Of a DNA stretch of 6,836 bases, positions 1 to 5,775 are shown piece after piece; position 1 is the first letter of the stretch; each line of letters begins with the position of its first letter. The DNA comes from CAYFZR01 sp046760505 [NCBI: Candidatus Hydrothermarchaeota archaeon]. Its GTDB lineage: Archaea > CAYFZR01. The stretch lies in contig JBHIEG010000055.1 of NCBI GenBank assembly GCA_046760505.1, forward strand, positions 1 to 6,836, in the 5' to 3' direction. The notes beneath the pieces are model-generated. The model was not told the DNA's origin. It saw nothing but the letters and a program-made list of their open reading frames with translations, and made no database searches. A program made the translations under genes and the position numbers.

Positions 1-312
1 ATCTTTCCAAATATATTCTTTATTTGGATAGGATATGCTTAATCCGTGAACGCCTGCAAAAGATAAGCCTTCTATACTCAACATTCTTTTAAGATCTTGA
101 ATTGTTCTCCCACTAACTATAGAAACCAAGAACTTTGGATTTTTTACTAAATCTTTAATAATTTTAATCAAATCTTCCGATGGAGTGGCATCTTCTGGCT
201 TATCTTCAAAGGGAACCAATGTACCATCATAGTCTAAAAAAAGCAAAATTAAATCTGCCCTTCCAATCTGCTTTCTTATCTGATCTAAACTTTCAAATAG
301 ATATTCAACCAT
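1..312 (-). CDS. otsB: Trehalose-6-phosphate phosphatase, N-terminal part (cut by window edge)
   Basis: This would remove phosphate from trehalose-6-phosphate, the second step of OtsA-OtsB trehalose synthesis, in the cytoplasm. The visible 104 residues carry HAD-superfamily motif I, DYDGTL at residues 27-32, in which D27 would be the nucleophile and D29 the acid/base. They also carry the VSGR motif at 66-69 and GVHGL at 87-91, both typical of trehalose-phosphatases. The C-terminal half with HAD motifs III and IV lies outside the window. The ATG at 310-312 overlaps the last codons of otsA (overlap 305-312), which indicates an operon with translational coupling. A GGAG sits about 11 bases upstream of the ATG. 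A glucosylglycerol- or mannosylglycerate-type phosphatase is possible, but the pairing with a GT20 synthase favours trehalose. Confidence 0.9.
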   Translation of the reverse strand, partial: MVEYLFESLDQIRKQIGRADLILLFLDYDGTLVPFEDKPEDATPSEDLIKIIKDLVKNPKFLVSIVSGRTIQDLKRMLSIEGLSFAGVHGLSISYPNKEYIWKD

Positions 313-1765
313 ATATTCTTCTCCAATCCTCAAGAAATGTTCTTATCCACCAGTAAACATCATGTTCTTTTACTTTTTCCCTCATCGCTTCAATTCTTCT
401 CCTTCTTTCTTCAAGGGGCATGTTCAAGGCATTTTTAATGGCTTCTGCAAACTCCTCTATGTCATAGGGATTTACGAGAACCGCATCCTTTAACTCATCT
501 GCTGCACCTACAAACTTACTTAGAATTAAAACGCCGTCTCCATTGTTTGCGGCTATATATTCTTTAGAGACCAGGTTCATTCCATCGATTACGGGCGTAA
601 CAAGAGCGATATCAGATGTGTGATAGAAGGATATAAGTTGATCCTGGGGGATGGTTCGATAAAAATATTTAATGGGTTGCCAGTCTATTCTTTGGTATTT
701 ACCATTGACACGCCCTATAATTTCATCTATCTCCCTTTTCATCTCTCTATACTCCTTGATCTTTGTTCTACTTGGACTTGCAACCAGTATTAGTTTTACT
801 CTGCCATGAAATTCAGGATTATTTTCTAAAAATTTCTCAAATGCCAATAACTTGTTAACGACTCCTTTAGAATAATCAAGACGTTGAAAGCTTAGAATTA
901 TCTTTTTATCACCGATATCCTTTCGAAGTTTACTTACTTTTCTGAGTATTTCTTTTGAAAAAGAAGGTTCATTGTATCTCTTATAATCAATACCTAACGG
1001 AAAGGGCTTGACGCAAATTCTGCGATCTAAAATTTTAATCAATCCATTTTCTCTATCTACAAAGGCGCCTAAAATATTCTCTACACATTCGATAAAGTTT
1101 TTTACATAATCTTGAGTATGAAATCCTATCAAATCGCTATTCAGCAAACCTTCCAATATTTCCCCGCTCCAAGGAATGGTACGGAATACTTCATAAGGAG
1201 GCCAAGGAATGTGCCAGAAAAAGGCTATTTTTACATCTTCCTCCGCCTCTCTCAAAAAACGAGGGACCAAAGAGAGATGATAATCATGTATCCAAATTAA
1301 ATCATAATTTTCTTCTAGGATTACCTCAGCAAACTTTTCATTTACTTCATTGTATTTTTTCCAGTTTTTCGGATCGAAGATTGCGTTTTCTAGAAAAAGA
1401 TGGGAAACGGGCCAGAGAACCCTATTTGAAAATCCATGATAATAACGATTGATATCCTCCTCAGAAAGCCAAACTCTCTTGAGAGTATAAGACGGATCTT
1501 CAGGAGGGACTCTTACCTTATTTTCCGAATCGGCGACTTCCCAGTCAGCATTACCGCTTCCCCATGCGACCCAAAGTCCATTTGTGACTTGCATCAAAGG
1601 ATCTAAAGCAGAGACCAACCCCCCAAGAGTCCTTTTGCATACAAGTTTACCGCGTGATTTTTCATGCTCATAAGGCTCGCGATTAGAAACTAACGTTAAT
1701 TTATTGTTTTCCAGTATTTTTTTGACCTTAAAAACTTTCTTAGGTAAGTCCTTTTCTATGAGCAT
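305..1765 (-). CDS. otsA: Trehalose-6-phosphate synthase (GT20 family)
   Basis: This retaining glycosyltransferase joins a nucleotide-activated glucose to glucose-6-phosphate, giving trehalose-6-phosphate, a precursor of a compatible solute. Family motifs run in the expected order (residues counted from a TTG one codon upstream): SNR at 28-30 with the acceptor-site Arg, GG at 49-50, LWP at 118-120, HDYHL at 161-165, a WHIPWPP segment near 185-191, GFHTQD at 215-220, RLDYSKG at 296-302 with the Arg and Lys that bind donor phosphates, and DGMNLVSKEY at 395-404 with the Asp and Glu of the donor site. The length matches full-length OtsA, and no lesion is seen. I start at the ATG at 1763-1765. The TTG just before it directly follows two in-frame stops and could also serve. 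The Shine-Dalgarno site is weak. Glucosylglycerol-phosphate synthase is a related alternative, less likely beside otsB. Confidence 0.94.
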   Translation of the reverse strand: MLIEKDLPKKVFKVKKILENNKLTLVSNREPYEHEKSRGKLVCKRTLGGLVSALDPLMQVTNGLWVAWGSGNADWEVADSENKVRVPPEDPSYTLKRVWLSEEDINRYYHGFSNRVLWPVSHLFLENAIFDPKNWKKYNEVNEKFAEVILEENYDLIWIHDYHLSLVPRFLREAEEDVKIAFFWHIPWPPYEVFRTIPWSGEILEGLLNSDLIGFHTQDYVKNFIECVENILGAFVDRENGLIKILDRRICVKPFPLGIDYKRYNEPSFSKEILRKVSKLRKDIGDKKIILSFQRLDYSKGVVNKLLAFEKFLENNPEFHGRVKLILVASPSRTKIKEYREMKREIDEIIGRVNGKYQRIDWQPIKYFYRTIPQDQLISFYHTSDIALVTPVIDGMNLVSKEYIAANNGDGVLILSKFVGAADELKDAVLVNPYDIEEFAEAIKNALNMPLEERRRRIEAMREKVKEHDVYWWIRTFLEDWRRIYG

Positions 1766-1808
1766 CAATCATCACATTACCTTTTACTCAACAAAGCACC
1801 CCTTAAAA

Positions 1809-2075
1809 TTAGAGCTCTTTTTTAATAGCATTTAAAAGACTTTCTTTCTCAGGTCTTCCAACGAATTCTACGCTTCCGTTTATTACTATGGAAGGAACAG
1901 CATATATTCCATATTTTAGGGCTTTTGAGGGATGTTTTTTAACATCCATTACTTCTATTTTCGCTATATTCCTCAATTCTTTCCCCATCTCTTCAATAAC
2001 GCTCTTTACAAGTTCTATGGCTGAATTACAGTAGGGGCAGTCTTGAGATGTGAATATCTCTATCTTAACAGACAT
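1809..2075 (-). CDS. Small thioredoxin/glutaredoxin-like protein
   Basis: An 88-residue single-domain thioredoxin-fold protein of the small archaeal type. The redox motif CPYC lies at residues 13-16 after the first beta strand. The conserved cis-proline is at VPS, residues 60-62, and a GRPE stretch follows near the C-terminus. CPYC is the usual glutaredoxin motif, while the overall layout resembles archaeal mini-thioredoxins, so the electron donor (thioredoxin reductase, glutathione or another thiol) cannot be told from sequence. It would exchange disulfides in the cytoplasm. The ATG at 2073-2075 has only a weak GAAGTG ribosome site. It lies 14 bases after a possible small Cys-rich ORF and 43 bases before otsA, so it is probably co-transcribed with the trehalose genes, though a functional link is not obvious. 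Confidence 0.9.
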   Translation of the reverse strand: MSVKIEIFTSQDCPYCNSAIELVKSVIEEMGKELRNIAKIEVMDVKKHPSKALKYGIYAVPSIVINGSVEFVGRPEKESLLNAIKKEL

Positions 2076-2089
2076 CTATACACTTCAAA

Positions 2090-2227
2090 TCAAGTTATAT
2101 TATCCATATCTTCTTTTTTGTCATATTTTTTCCGCTTGTAGTGCCTTCTGGAATTATTAAAACAGGCTTTACACCAAATTGCGCTGTCAAGGTGACATCT
2201 CTTTTTTTCTATGGTTTCAAAAAGCAT
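2090..2227 (-). CDS. Possible 45-residue Cys/His-rich mini-protein
   Basis: A short ATG-to-TGA frame of 45 residues with a non-random look. It holds Cys11-His12, then a CKAC knuckle (C19, C22), followed by a strongly basic stretch with RRHYKRKKYD near 27-36 and an acidic tail. C11, C19, C22 and one His (H12 or H29) could bind one zinc, as in small zinc-ribbon or nucleic-acid-binding proteins; this is inference. I do not recognise the family. The ATG lies inside the last codons of the FKBP remnant (overlap 2217-2227) and has no clear ribosome site of its own, so translation would rely on coupling. It ends 14 bases before the thioredoxin-like gene. It could instead be the tail end of a longer decayed gene. 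Confidence 0.45.
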   Translation of the reverse strand: MLFETIEKKRCHLDSAIWCKACFNNSRRHYKRKKYDKKEDMDNIT

Positions 2228-2325
2228 TTTTATCTCTTTTCACTATATCCTCAACCTTTATCTCAAAGATTAGGGTCTTACCTGCTAAGGGATGGTTAAC
2301 TAACGTCTCCATATTCCACAGTCAT
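2217..2325 (-). pseudogene. FKBP-type prolyl isomerase remnant with large internal deletion
   Basis: The C-terminal end of a SlyD-like archaeal FKBP is clear: a frame from an ATG at 2310-2312 reads METLVNHPLAGKTLIFEIKV, then EDIVKRDKNAF and a stop at 2217-2219. NHPLAGK(T)L is the hallmark near the end of long archaeal FKBPs. Just upstream, in another frame, a well-placed ribosome site (GAGGTG, 2331-2336) precedes an ATG at 2323-2325 that reads MTVEYGD, like an FKBP N-terminus, and stops after nine residues. The middle of the isomerase domain, more than 100 codons in intact relatives, is missing, and the two ends are joined out of frame. Within it, 41 bases are identical to the FKBP gene end at 6796-6836. 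It is not expected to be an active isomerase. Confidence 0.8.
2242..2282 (-). repeat. 41-bp direct repeat, copy 1 (FKBP C-terminal coding segment)
   Basis: These 41 bases match 6796-6836 exactly and in the same orientation. They encode the GKTLIFEIKVEDIV segment of FKBP. The match ends on one side where the two C-termini differ (KRDKNAF here, AKK in the other copy). On the other side it reaches the window edge, so the true repeat may be longer. Confidence 0.95.
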
Positions 2326-2330
2326 GTTTT

Positions 2331-2336
2331 CACCTC
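2331..2336 (-). promoter_or_regulatory. Ribosome binding site of the FKBP remnant
   Basis: GAGGTG on the minus strand lies five bases before the ATG at 2323-2325. It is the same AGGTGAAAACAT context seen before the intact histone gene, so the remnant has kept a strong initiation site that now opens only a nine-codon frame. Confidence 0.6.
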
Positions 2337-2383
2337 ATTGGTAAAAACCCCAATTTTAGTCTATTTTTGTTAAAAATCTCAAA

Positions 2384-2398
2384 ATATATAAATTTTAC
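2384..2398 (-). promoter_or_regulatory. Archaeal TATA box and BRE-like promoter
   Basis: On the minus strand the sequence reads GTAAAATTTATATATT: a near-consensus TTTATATA box with an A-rich BRE-like element just upstream. Transcription would begin about 25 bases downstream, near 2360, leaving roughly a 35-base leader before the ribosome site at 2331-2336. It originally served the FKBP gene and is now the best-looking promoter upstream of the small Cys/His ORF, the thioredoxin-like gene and otsAB. Confidence 0.55.
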
Positions 2399-2430
2399 TG
2401 AAAATTGGTTAAAAATGAGTTTCTAATGTT

Positions 2431-2550
2431 TTTTTCTAATGTAGATGAGTCTATTTTCTTGAAATGTTTAGTTTTTGAATTCATGTAGTTGTTTTCTAAT
2501 GTAAATAAGTCTCTTTTCTTGAAATCTTTAATTTATGAGTTTATGTAGTT
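2431..2550. repeat. Two-copy 60-bp tandem repeat
   Basis: Bases 2431-2490 and 2491-2550 align without gaps at a period of exactly 60, with 51 of 60 positions identical by my count. Shared blocks include TTTTCTAATGTA, TTTTCTTGAAAT and CATGTAGTT/TATGTAGTT. An extra copy of TTTCTAATGT at 2420-2429 hints at a third, eroded unit. No frame is open across both units. Confidence 0.8.
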
Positions 2551-2671
2551 TAGAATAACTATAAGAAGATAAAATGTAATCGCTTATCTCTCCAAGTTAT
2601 CAGGGTCTTCAAAATAAAAATTCAGATGAGATAACCTCAGAAAATTCACGAAGTTCAATTTTGAGATTTTT

Positions 2672-2686
2672 TGAGAATTATTCTCA
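2672..2686. terminator. Short hairpin, possible terminator
   Basis: TGAGAA and TTCTCA form a perfect 6-bp stem with a three-base loop, followed on the plus strand by TTTTAAT. It lies about 17 bases past the end of the histone remnant. The T-run is on the plus strand, opposite to that gene, so a role in termination is only a guess. Confidence 0.2.
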
Positions 2687-2702
2687 TTTTAATCTTAAAT
2701 AA

Positions 2703-2887
2703 TTAAAGTGCTTTAACTGCGAGTTCTATGTCTTTAGCTTTTATGGTCTTTCTACTGGCATTTTAAGCAATTTTTTTACCGTAATCTTCTAATAAATCTG
2801 CTAACACCTCTTTTGCGTCTTCACTAACTCTTTTTGTACCGACTCTTCTTATTATTCTGTCTATGGTAGCAAGGGCAATTCAGCCAT
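2703..2887 (-). pseudogene. Decayed archaeal histone gene
   Basis: Read on the minus strand, an excellent ribosome site (GGAGGTGG, 2892-2899) precedes an ATG at 2885-2887 reading MAELPLLP. One base is then missing, and the histone fold continues in another frame with DRIIRRVGTKRVSEDAKEVL, then ADLLEDYGKKIA, a TAA stop, and NASRKTIKAKDIELAVKAL to the final stop. Compared with the intact histone at 4223-4432, about eight codons of the central helix (the EAVELSKH region) are also missing around that stop. Three independent lesions make this a pseudogene rather than a recoded gene. It differs from the intact copy at many residues, so it is an old paralogue and not a recent duplicate. Confidence 0.9.
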
Positions 2888-2959
2888 TTTTCCACCTCCA
2901 ATAATCAGAAAAGGGATTAAAACCTCTAAGATCTTATTGTAGAAGCTTTTATGTTATTA

Positions 2960-3340
2960 TTAATTGATCAACTCTTCAACTTGGAATCGAAATATAGACG
3001 TCACATAGGAGACAAACTCTAGTTCTCTATTGTTATAGTGGTATTCCGTTATTGTTTGAGTTACAAACTCAGAGACTCTTTCGTTGGGCGTTACAAAGTA
3101 ACACTGGGAAAGCCAACTAAATTTTTGTGTAAGTTTTCCAAATGCCGTTGACCTCAATCCTTTTCTTACTTTTGCCCGTCTCTATCTCTATATTCCTGGT
3201 ATCTCTATCTTTAACATGAGAACATCTATTCGATACTTTTTCTATTCACTTCTATTTCAGCTTCTAATACTGACTCTCTGCCATATTTATAGCCTTTTAA
3301 TGATTTAAAACCCTTCCACTCGTAAAAAGTAAGGACCTCT
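2960..3340 (-). pseudogene. Broken gene of unknown family (three frames)
   Basis: Minus-strand frames hold pieces of what looks like one protein. The first, upstream of a stop at 3226-3228, includes FYEWKGFKSLKGYKYGRES and VLEAEIEVNRKSIE. The next, shifted by one frame, starts DVLMLKIEIPGI and meets stops at 3188-3190 and 3182-3184. The last runs open from about 3180 to a TAA at 2960-2962 and includes STAFGKLTQKFSWLSQCYFV and, at its end, SIFRFQVEELIN. Protein-like composition passes from one frame to the next without overlap, which is typical of frameshift decay. I do not recognise the family. The upstream end is unclear because it abuts the slipin remnant, and the ribosome site and start are not visible. 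Confidence 0.5.
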
Positions 3341-3968
3341 TTATGCAAGCATTGATGATCTGCCTGAAACTCGTTTCTCCGCTAAAATTACCCTGCCTCT
3401 CCTATCTCTTTCTGCCTCTGCCTGTCTTGCCATGACTCTTTTCATCCCTTCTGGAAGTTCTACGTCTTTTATCTCTACTGTAGTTACCTTAATACCCCAC
3501 GGATCCGTTTGAGAATCAATAATTTGCTGTAGCTCACGATTTAGTTTTTCTCTTTCAGAAAGTACCTCGTCTAATTCAACTTGACCTATTACACTCCTCA
3601 ATGTAGTCTGGGATATTTGAGAAGTAGCCGCCATGTAGTTCTCTACCTCAACAATTGATTTTTCGGGTTCTACCACCCTAAAATATACGACTGCGTTTAC
3701 CCTAACAGGGACGTTATCCCTCGTTATAACGTCTTGTGAGGGTACATCTAAAGTGATGGTTCTAAGGTCTATTTTGTTCATCTTCTCGACGATGGGTATT
3801 AGGATGAATAATCCTGGACCTCTAGCGCCAACTAATCTACCTAATCTAAAAACTACTCCCCTTTCGTATTCTTTTACTATTCTTATTGCTGTGTACAGGA
3901 TGAATAGGCAGAAGAATTACTATAAATGGTATTATACCCGCAAATGCTCCTAAAATTCAATCAGGCAT
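3341..3968 (-). pseudogene. Stomatin/slipin (SPFH-domain) membrane protein, broken
   Basis: Slipins are membrane-anchored SPFH/band-7 proteins that form oligomers, often paired with an NfeD protease partner; none is seen here. From an ATG at 3966-3968 with a GGGTGA ribosome site the frame stops at codon 4 (TGA, 3957-3959). It resumes with a membrane segment, [18 protein letters not shown], shifts frame near 3896-3905, and continues with [20 protein letters not shown] into the SPFH domain. An open 146-codon frame from 3781 carries the core, including [39 protein letters not shown] and [18 protein letters not shown]. After RRGRVILAE the family sequence is lost and the frame ends at 3341, roughly 60 residues short. 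A stop, a frameshift and a truncation make function unlikely. Confidence 0.88.
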
Positions 3969-4136
3969 TTAAATCACCCTAAATCTATCATTTTTTTAAT
4001 ACGTTAAGCTACAATCAGTATTATCTATATCAATACTTTATTTTTACCTCTTAAACACTACCTTCATTCATTCTTATTCTTTTCTCTACCCTGATTTGAT
4101 AAAAAATAGGAGTATTATCGCTATTTTTCATAAAAG

Positions 4137-4144
4137 TTAAATAC
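4137..4144 (+). promoter_or_regulatory. Possible TATA box of the histone gene
   Basis: TTAAATAC preceded by an AAAAG BRE-like element lies about 80 bases before the histone ATG, predicting a start near 4166 and a leader of roughly 57 bases. A second, weaker candidate is TTTTATGA near 4177-4184, which would give a short leader. Confidence 0.35.
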
Positions 4145-4208
4145 TAGGAGATTGAGAAAGGACTGTTGTGCTCTGTTTTATGAGCAATAATATTTAGGAA
4201 AATTATCC

Positions 4209-4216
4209 GGAGGTGA
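4209..4216 (+). promoter_or_regulatory. Strong ribosome binding site of the histone gene
   Basis: GGAGGTGA sits six bases before the ATG at 4223, a near-perfect match to the archaeal 16S tail. It fixes the histone start and fits a highly expressed chromatin protein. Confidence 0.8.
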
Positions 4217-4222
4217 AAACAT

Positions 4223-4432
4223 ATGACAGAATTACCACTTGCACCTATAGGTAGGATAATTCGAAGAGGAGGTGCAGAAAGGGTAAGTGTAGATGCAGCA
4301 GAGGTTTTAGTAGAACTGATAGAAGAGCATGGTGAAAAAATAGCGTCAGAAGCTGTTGAATTATCTAAACACGCTGGAAGAAAAACTGTAAAGGCCGTAG
4401 ATGTAGAATTAGCGGTTAAAAGAATAGCATAA
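4223..4432 (+). CDS. Archaeal histone, HMf type
   Basis: A 69-residue single histone fold with the usual length and no tails. It wraps DNA as dimers that can stack into longer hypernucleosome-like fibres in the nucleoid. The N-terminus [20 protein letters not shown] matches HMfB closely. DNA-contacting residues are in place: R11, R20 in the first loop (AERVS), and R53-K54-T55 in the second loop (HAGRKT). L47, H50 and D60 match the HMfB dimer-dimer interface residues, so it can probably form multimers. It is the only intact plus-strand gene here, has its own promoter region and strong ribosome site, and is flanked by a decayed paralogue at 2703-2887. The organism therefore appears to have lost at least one other histone copy. 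Confidence 0.96.
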   Translation: MTELPLAPIGRIIRRGGAERVSVDAAEVLVELIEEHGEKIASEAVELSKHAGRKTVKAVDVELAVKRIA

Positions 4433-4442
4433 GCACCATAAG

Positions 4443-4461
4443 ATCTTTCGGAGCCAAAGAT
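4443..4461 (+). terminator. Weak hairpin after the histone gene
   Basis: ATCTTT and AAAGAT form a 6-bp stem around a seven-base loop, 10 bases after the histone stop. No T-run follows directly, and the nearest pyrimidine-rich tract is near 4519-4536, so its role in termination is uncertain. Confidence 0.2.
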
Positions 4462-4554
4462 TGTTTGAAGAAATCCACAGAATCAAGCGATAACACGAAC
4501 ACTAATCGATTGAAAAAATTGTTCCTTTTCCCTTTAAGAGTGATGTGGTCGAAT

Positions 4555-4572
4555 GAAAAGGGCAATCTTTTC
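4555..4572 (-). terminator. Short hairpin just after the methyltransferase gene
   Basis: GAAAAG and CTTTTC form a 6-bp stem with a six-base loop, beginning six bases past the methyltransferase stop, in the gap between two convergent genes. It could help end transcription of the minus-strand unit. The stem is short and no clear T-run follows, so confidence is low. Confidence 0.25.
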
Positions 4573-4578
4573 CAACTA

Positions 4579-5427
4579 CTACACTGTACCTACCGTCAGC
4601 ACCTCTAACATGCAGAAATAAAATTCTTCCAAATCGAGGATGTAGTCATCGGAGGTCGGATCAAAGTGTGCTCGCCATTGCCGGAGATCTTCTTCCGATA
4701 AATATGGAGCTGCGATTTTCGCATACCACTCGGCATTACCTGCGATGTAGCGTTTGGTTTCTGGTTTGAGGGGGGCTGTTTTTTGGATAGCATAGGTGGT
4801 GGTAGAGACGTCTTCAAAGCCCGCTTCCAGGAGAAGTCCGTGTAATTTTCGCCCAGCAAAGTTATCAAATGGCGGATCTGGAGGATTTTCCTTGAGGCCC
4901 TTGGCTGTCCCCGCTAGGACTTTTAGTGATAGATAAGTGTCAACAGGATGAAAAATGATGATTGCACCATCGAAATCTTTAACAGCAACCTTTCCCCCTT
5001 TTTTTGTCACTCGCTTCTGCTCTTCCAGCGCTTTGAGAGGTTCAGTGATGTAAGAGAGAGTATTGCCAAAAAAGATCATATCAAAAGTATTATTTTTAAA
5101 GGGAATAAAATATAAATCACCCTCTAAAAACTCAATAATGTCTTTGCAAGGTTCATTTTCCAGATTTTTTTTGGCATAGTATATCAAATCAGGGGAAAAA
5201 TCAACCCCAATAACTTTTCCATTTGGCCTTACTTTCTCCGCCAGTAGAGGCGCCCAAAGTCCAGGTCCACATGCTAAATCCAATACTACATCGCCTGGTT
5301 TAAGATTTAAATCAGTAGCCATCTGACGTCGTTCCTGTTCTTTGGCCTTATGGTGGTCAAGGAGCCACTTTACAGATGTCAACTCCAGACCTTTTTCACC
5401 CTTAAATTTCTCAGATGAGTTTTCCAC
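4579..5427 (-). CDS. Class I SAM-dependent methyltransferase
   Basis: A 282-residue Rossmann-fold methyltransferase. Motif I is DLACGPG at residues 50-56, the acidic residue binding the SAM ribose is D76 in VDFS, GD follows at 103-104, and the post-motif strand FDMIFFGNTLSYI is at 115-127. About 120 further residues, aromatic-rich with DPPFDNFAGRKLHGLLLEAG, form a C-terminal part that probably contacts the substrate. The substrate cannot be told; the layout is of the Methyltransf_11/25 small-molecule type. I place the start at GTG 5425-5427 because a strong AAGGAGG lies seven bases upstream. An ATG 23 codons earlier (5496) has no ribosome site. It follows aIF1A on the same strand. By eye its central part is richer in G+C than its neighbours, which may hint at transfer. 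Confidence 0.85.
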   Translation of the reverse strand: MENSSEKFKGEKGLELTSVKWLLDHHKAKEQERRQMATDLNLKPGDVVLDLACGPGLWAPLLAEKVRPNGKVIGVDFSPDLIYYAKKNLENEPCKDIIEFLEGDLYFIPFKNNTFDMIFFGNTLSYITEPLKALEEQKRVTKKGGKVAVKDFDGAIIIFHPVDTYLSLKVLAGTAKGLKENPPDPPFDNFAGRKLHGLLLEAGFEDVSTTTYAIQKTAPLKPETKRYIAGNAEWYAKIAAPYLSEEDLRQWRAHFDPTSDDYILDLEEFYFCMLEVLTVGTV

Positions 5428-5434
5428 AATAATT

Positions 5435-5441
5435 CCTCCTT
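5435..5441 (-). promoter_or_regulatory. Ribosome binding site deciding the methyltransferase start
   Basis: AAGGAGG on the minus strand ends seven bases before the GTG at 5425-5427. Its position inside the longer open frame argues that the upstream ATG at 5496 is not the main start. Confidence 0.7.
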
Positions 5442-5502
5442 TCTTATATTTTTCGTTCAGAGATTTCCAACTTCCTTCTAATCTTATTATTTCCATAATA
5501 AC

Positions 5503-5775
5503 TTAGTAGTAGCCCTTTCTCTTTAGCCAAGCCGCTTGAGGCTTTCTATATCTCCAGATTACATCCGCTTTCTCATTTTGAATTTCCCAAGGTTTAACAA
5601 CGACTAAATCTCCTATTCTTATCCAAATCCTTTTTTTCATTTTTTCGGGGATTCTGCATATCCTTTCCACACCATCAAAGCAATTAACTTTTAATCTGTT
5701 GGATCCAAGCGTTTGGACAACGAATCCGAGAACTTCATCTTCCCTTGGTAATCTTACCCTTACTACCTCTTCCAA
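5503..5775 (-). CDS. eif1A: Translation initiation factor aIF1A
   Basis: The archaeal counterpart of eIF1A and bacterial IF1. It binds the small ribosomal subunit at the A site and helps recruit initiator tRNA and select the start codon. The OB-fold core is plain: GFVVQTLGSNRLKV (17-30), FDGVERICRIPEKMKKRIWI (33-52), GDLVVVKPWE (55-64), and the C-terminal helix region ADVIWRYRKPQAAWLKRKGY (70-89). At 90 residues it is slightly short at both ends but complete. The start is TTG at 5773-5775, supported by GGAGGT at 5781-5786, six bases upstream; no in-frame ATG is available nearby. The first 13 bases overlap the end of the EndoQ-like remnant, so the two may be translationally coupled. The methyltransferase follows downstream. 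Confidence 0.95.
   Translation of the reverse strand: MEEVVRVRLPREDEVLGFVVQTLGSNRLKVNCFDGVERICRIPEKMKKRIWIRIGDLVVVKPWEIQNEKADVIWRYRKPQAAWLKRKGYY

Larger units (their letters stand above)
2341..2702. other. Gene-free AT-rich stretch
   Basis: No coding frame with recognisable protein content is seen on either strand. The stretch holds the FKBP-remnant promoter, a two-copy 60-bp tandem repeat, a short hairpin near 2672-2686, and otherwise very AT-rich unique sequence. It separates the FKBP and histone remnants. Confidence 0.6.

Noticed and set aside
2179-2373. Plus-strand 64-codon open frame
   Set aside because: It lies opposite the FKBP remnant and the Cys/His ORF and has no ribosome site or recognisable protein content.
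2420-2550. CRISPR array
   Set aside because: The two 60-bp units are adjacent with no spacers and are diverged from each other.
2703-2887. Histone expressed by programmed frameshifting or stop readthrough
   Set aside because: It would need a frameshift, a stop bypass and tolerance of a deleted central helix segment in a 66-residue fold.
4605-4868. 87-codon minus-strand frame inside the methyltransferase
   Set aside because: Shadow frame of a clear methyltransferase, without its own ribosome site or family features.
5428-5496. Longer methyltransferase start at ATG 5496
   Set aside because: No ribosome site precedes it, and the added residues do not resemble the domain; a strong AAGGAGG supports GTG 5427.
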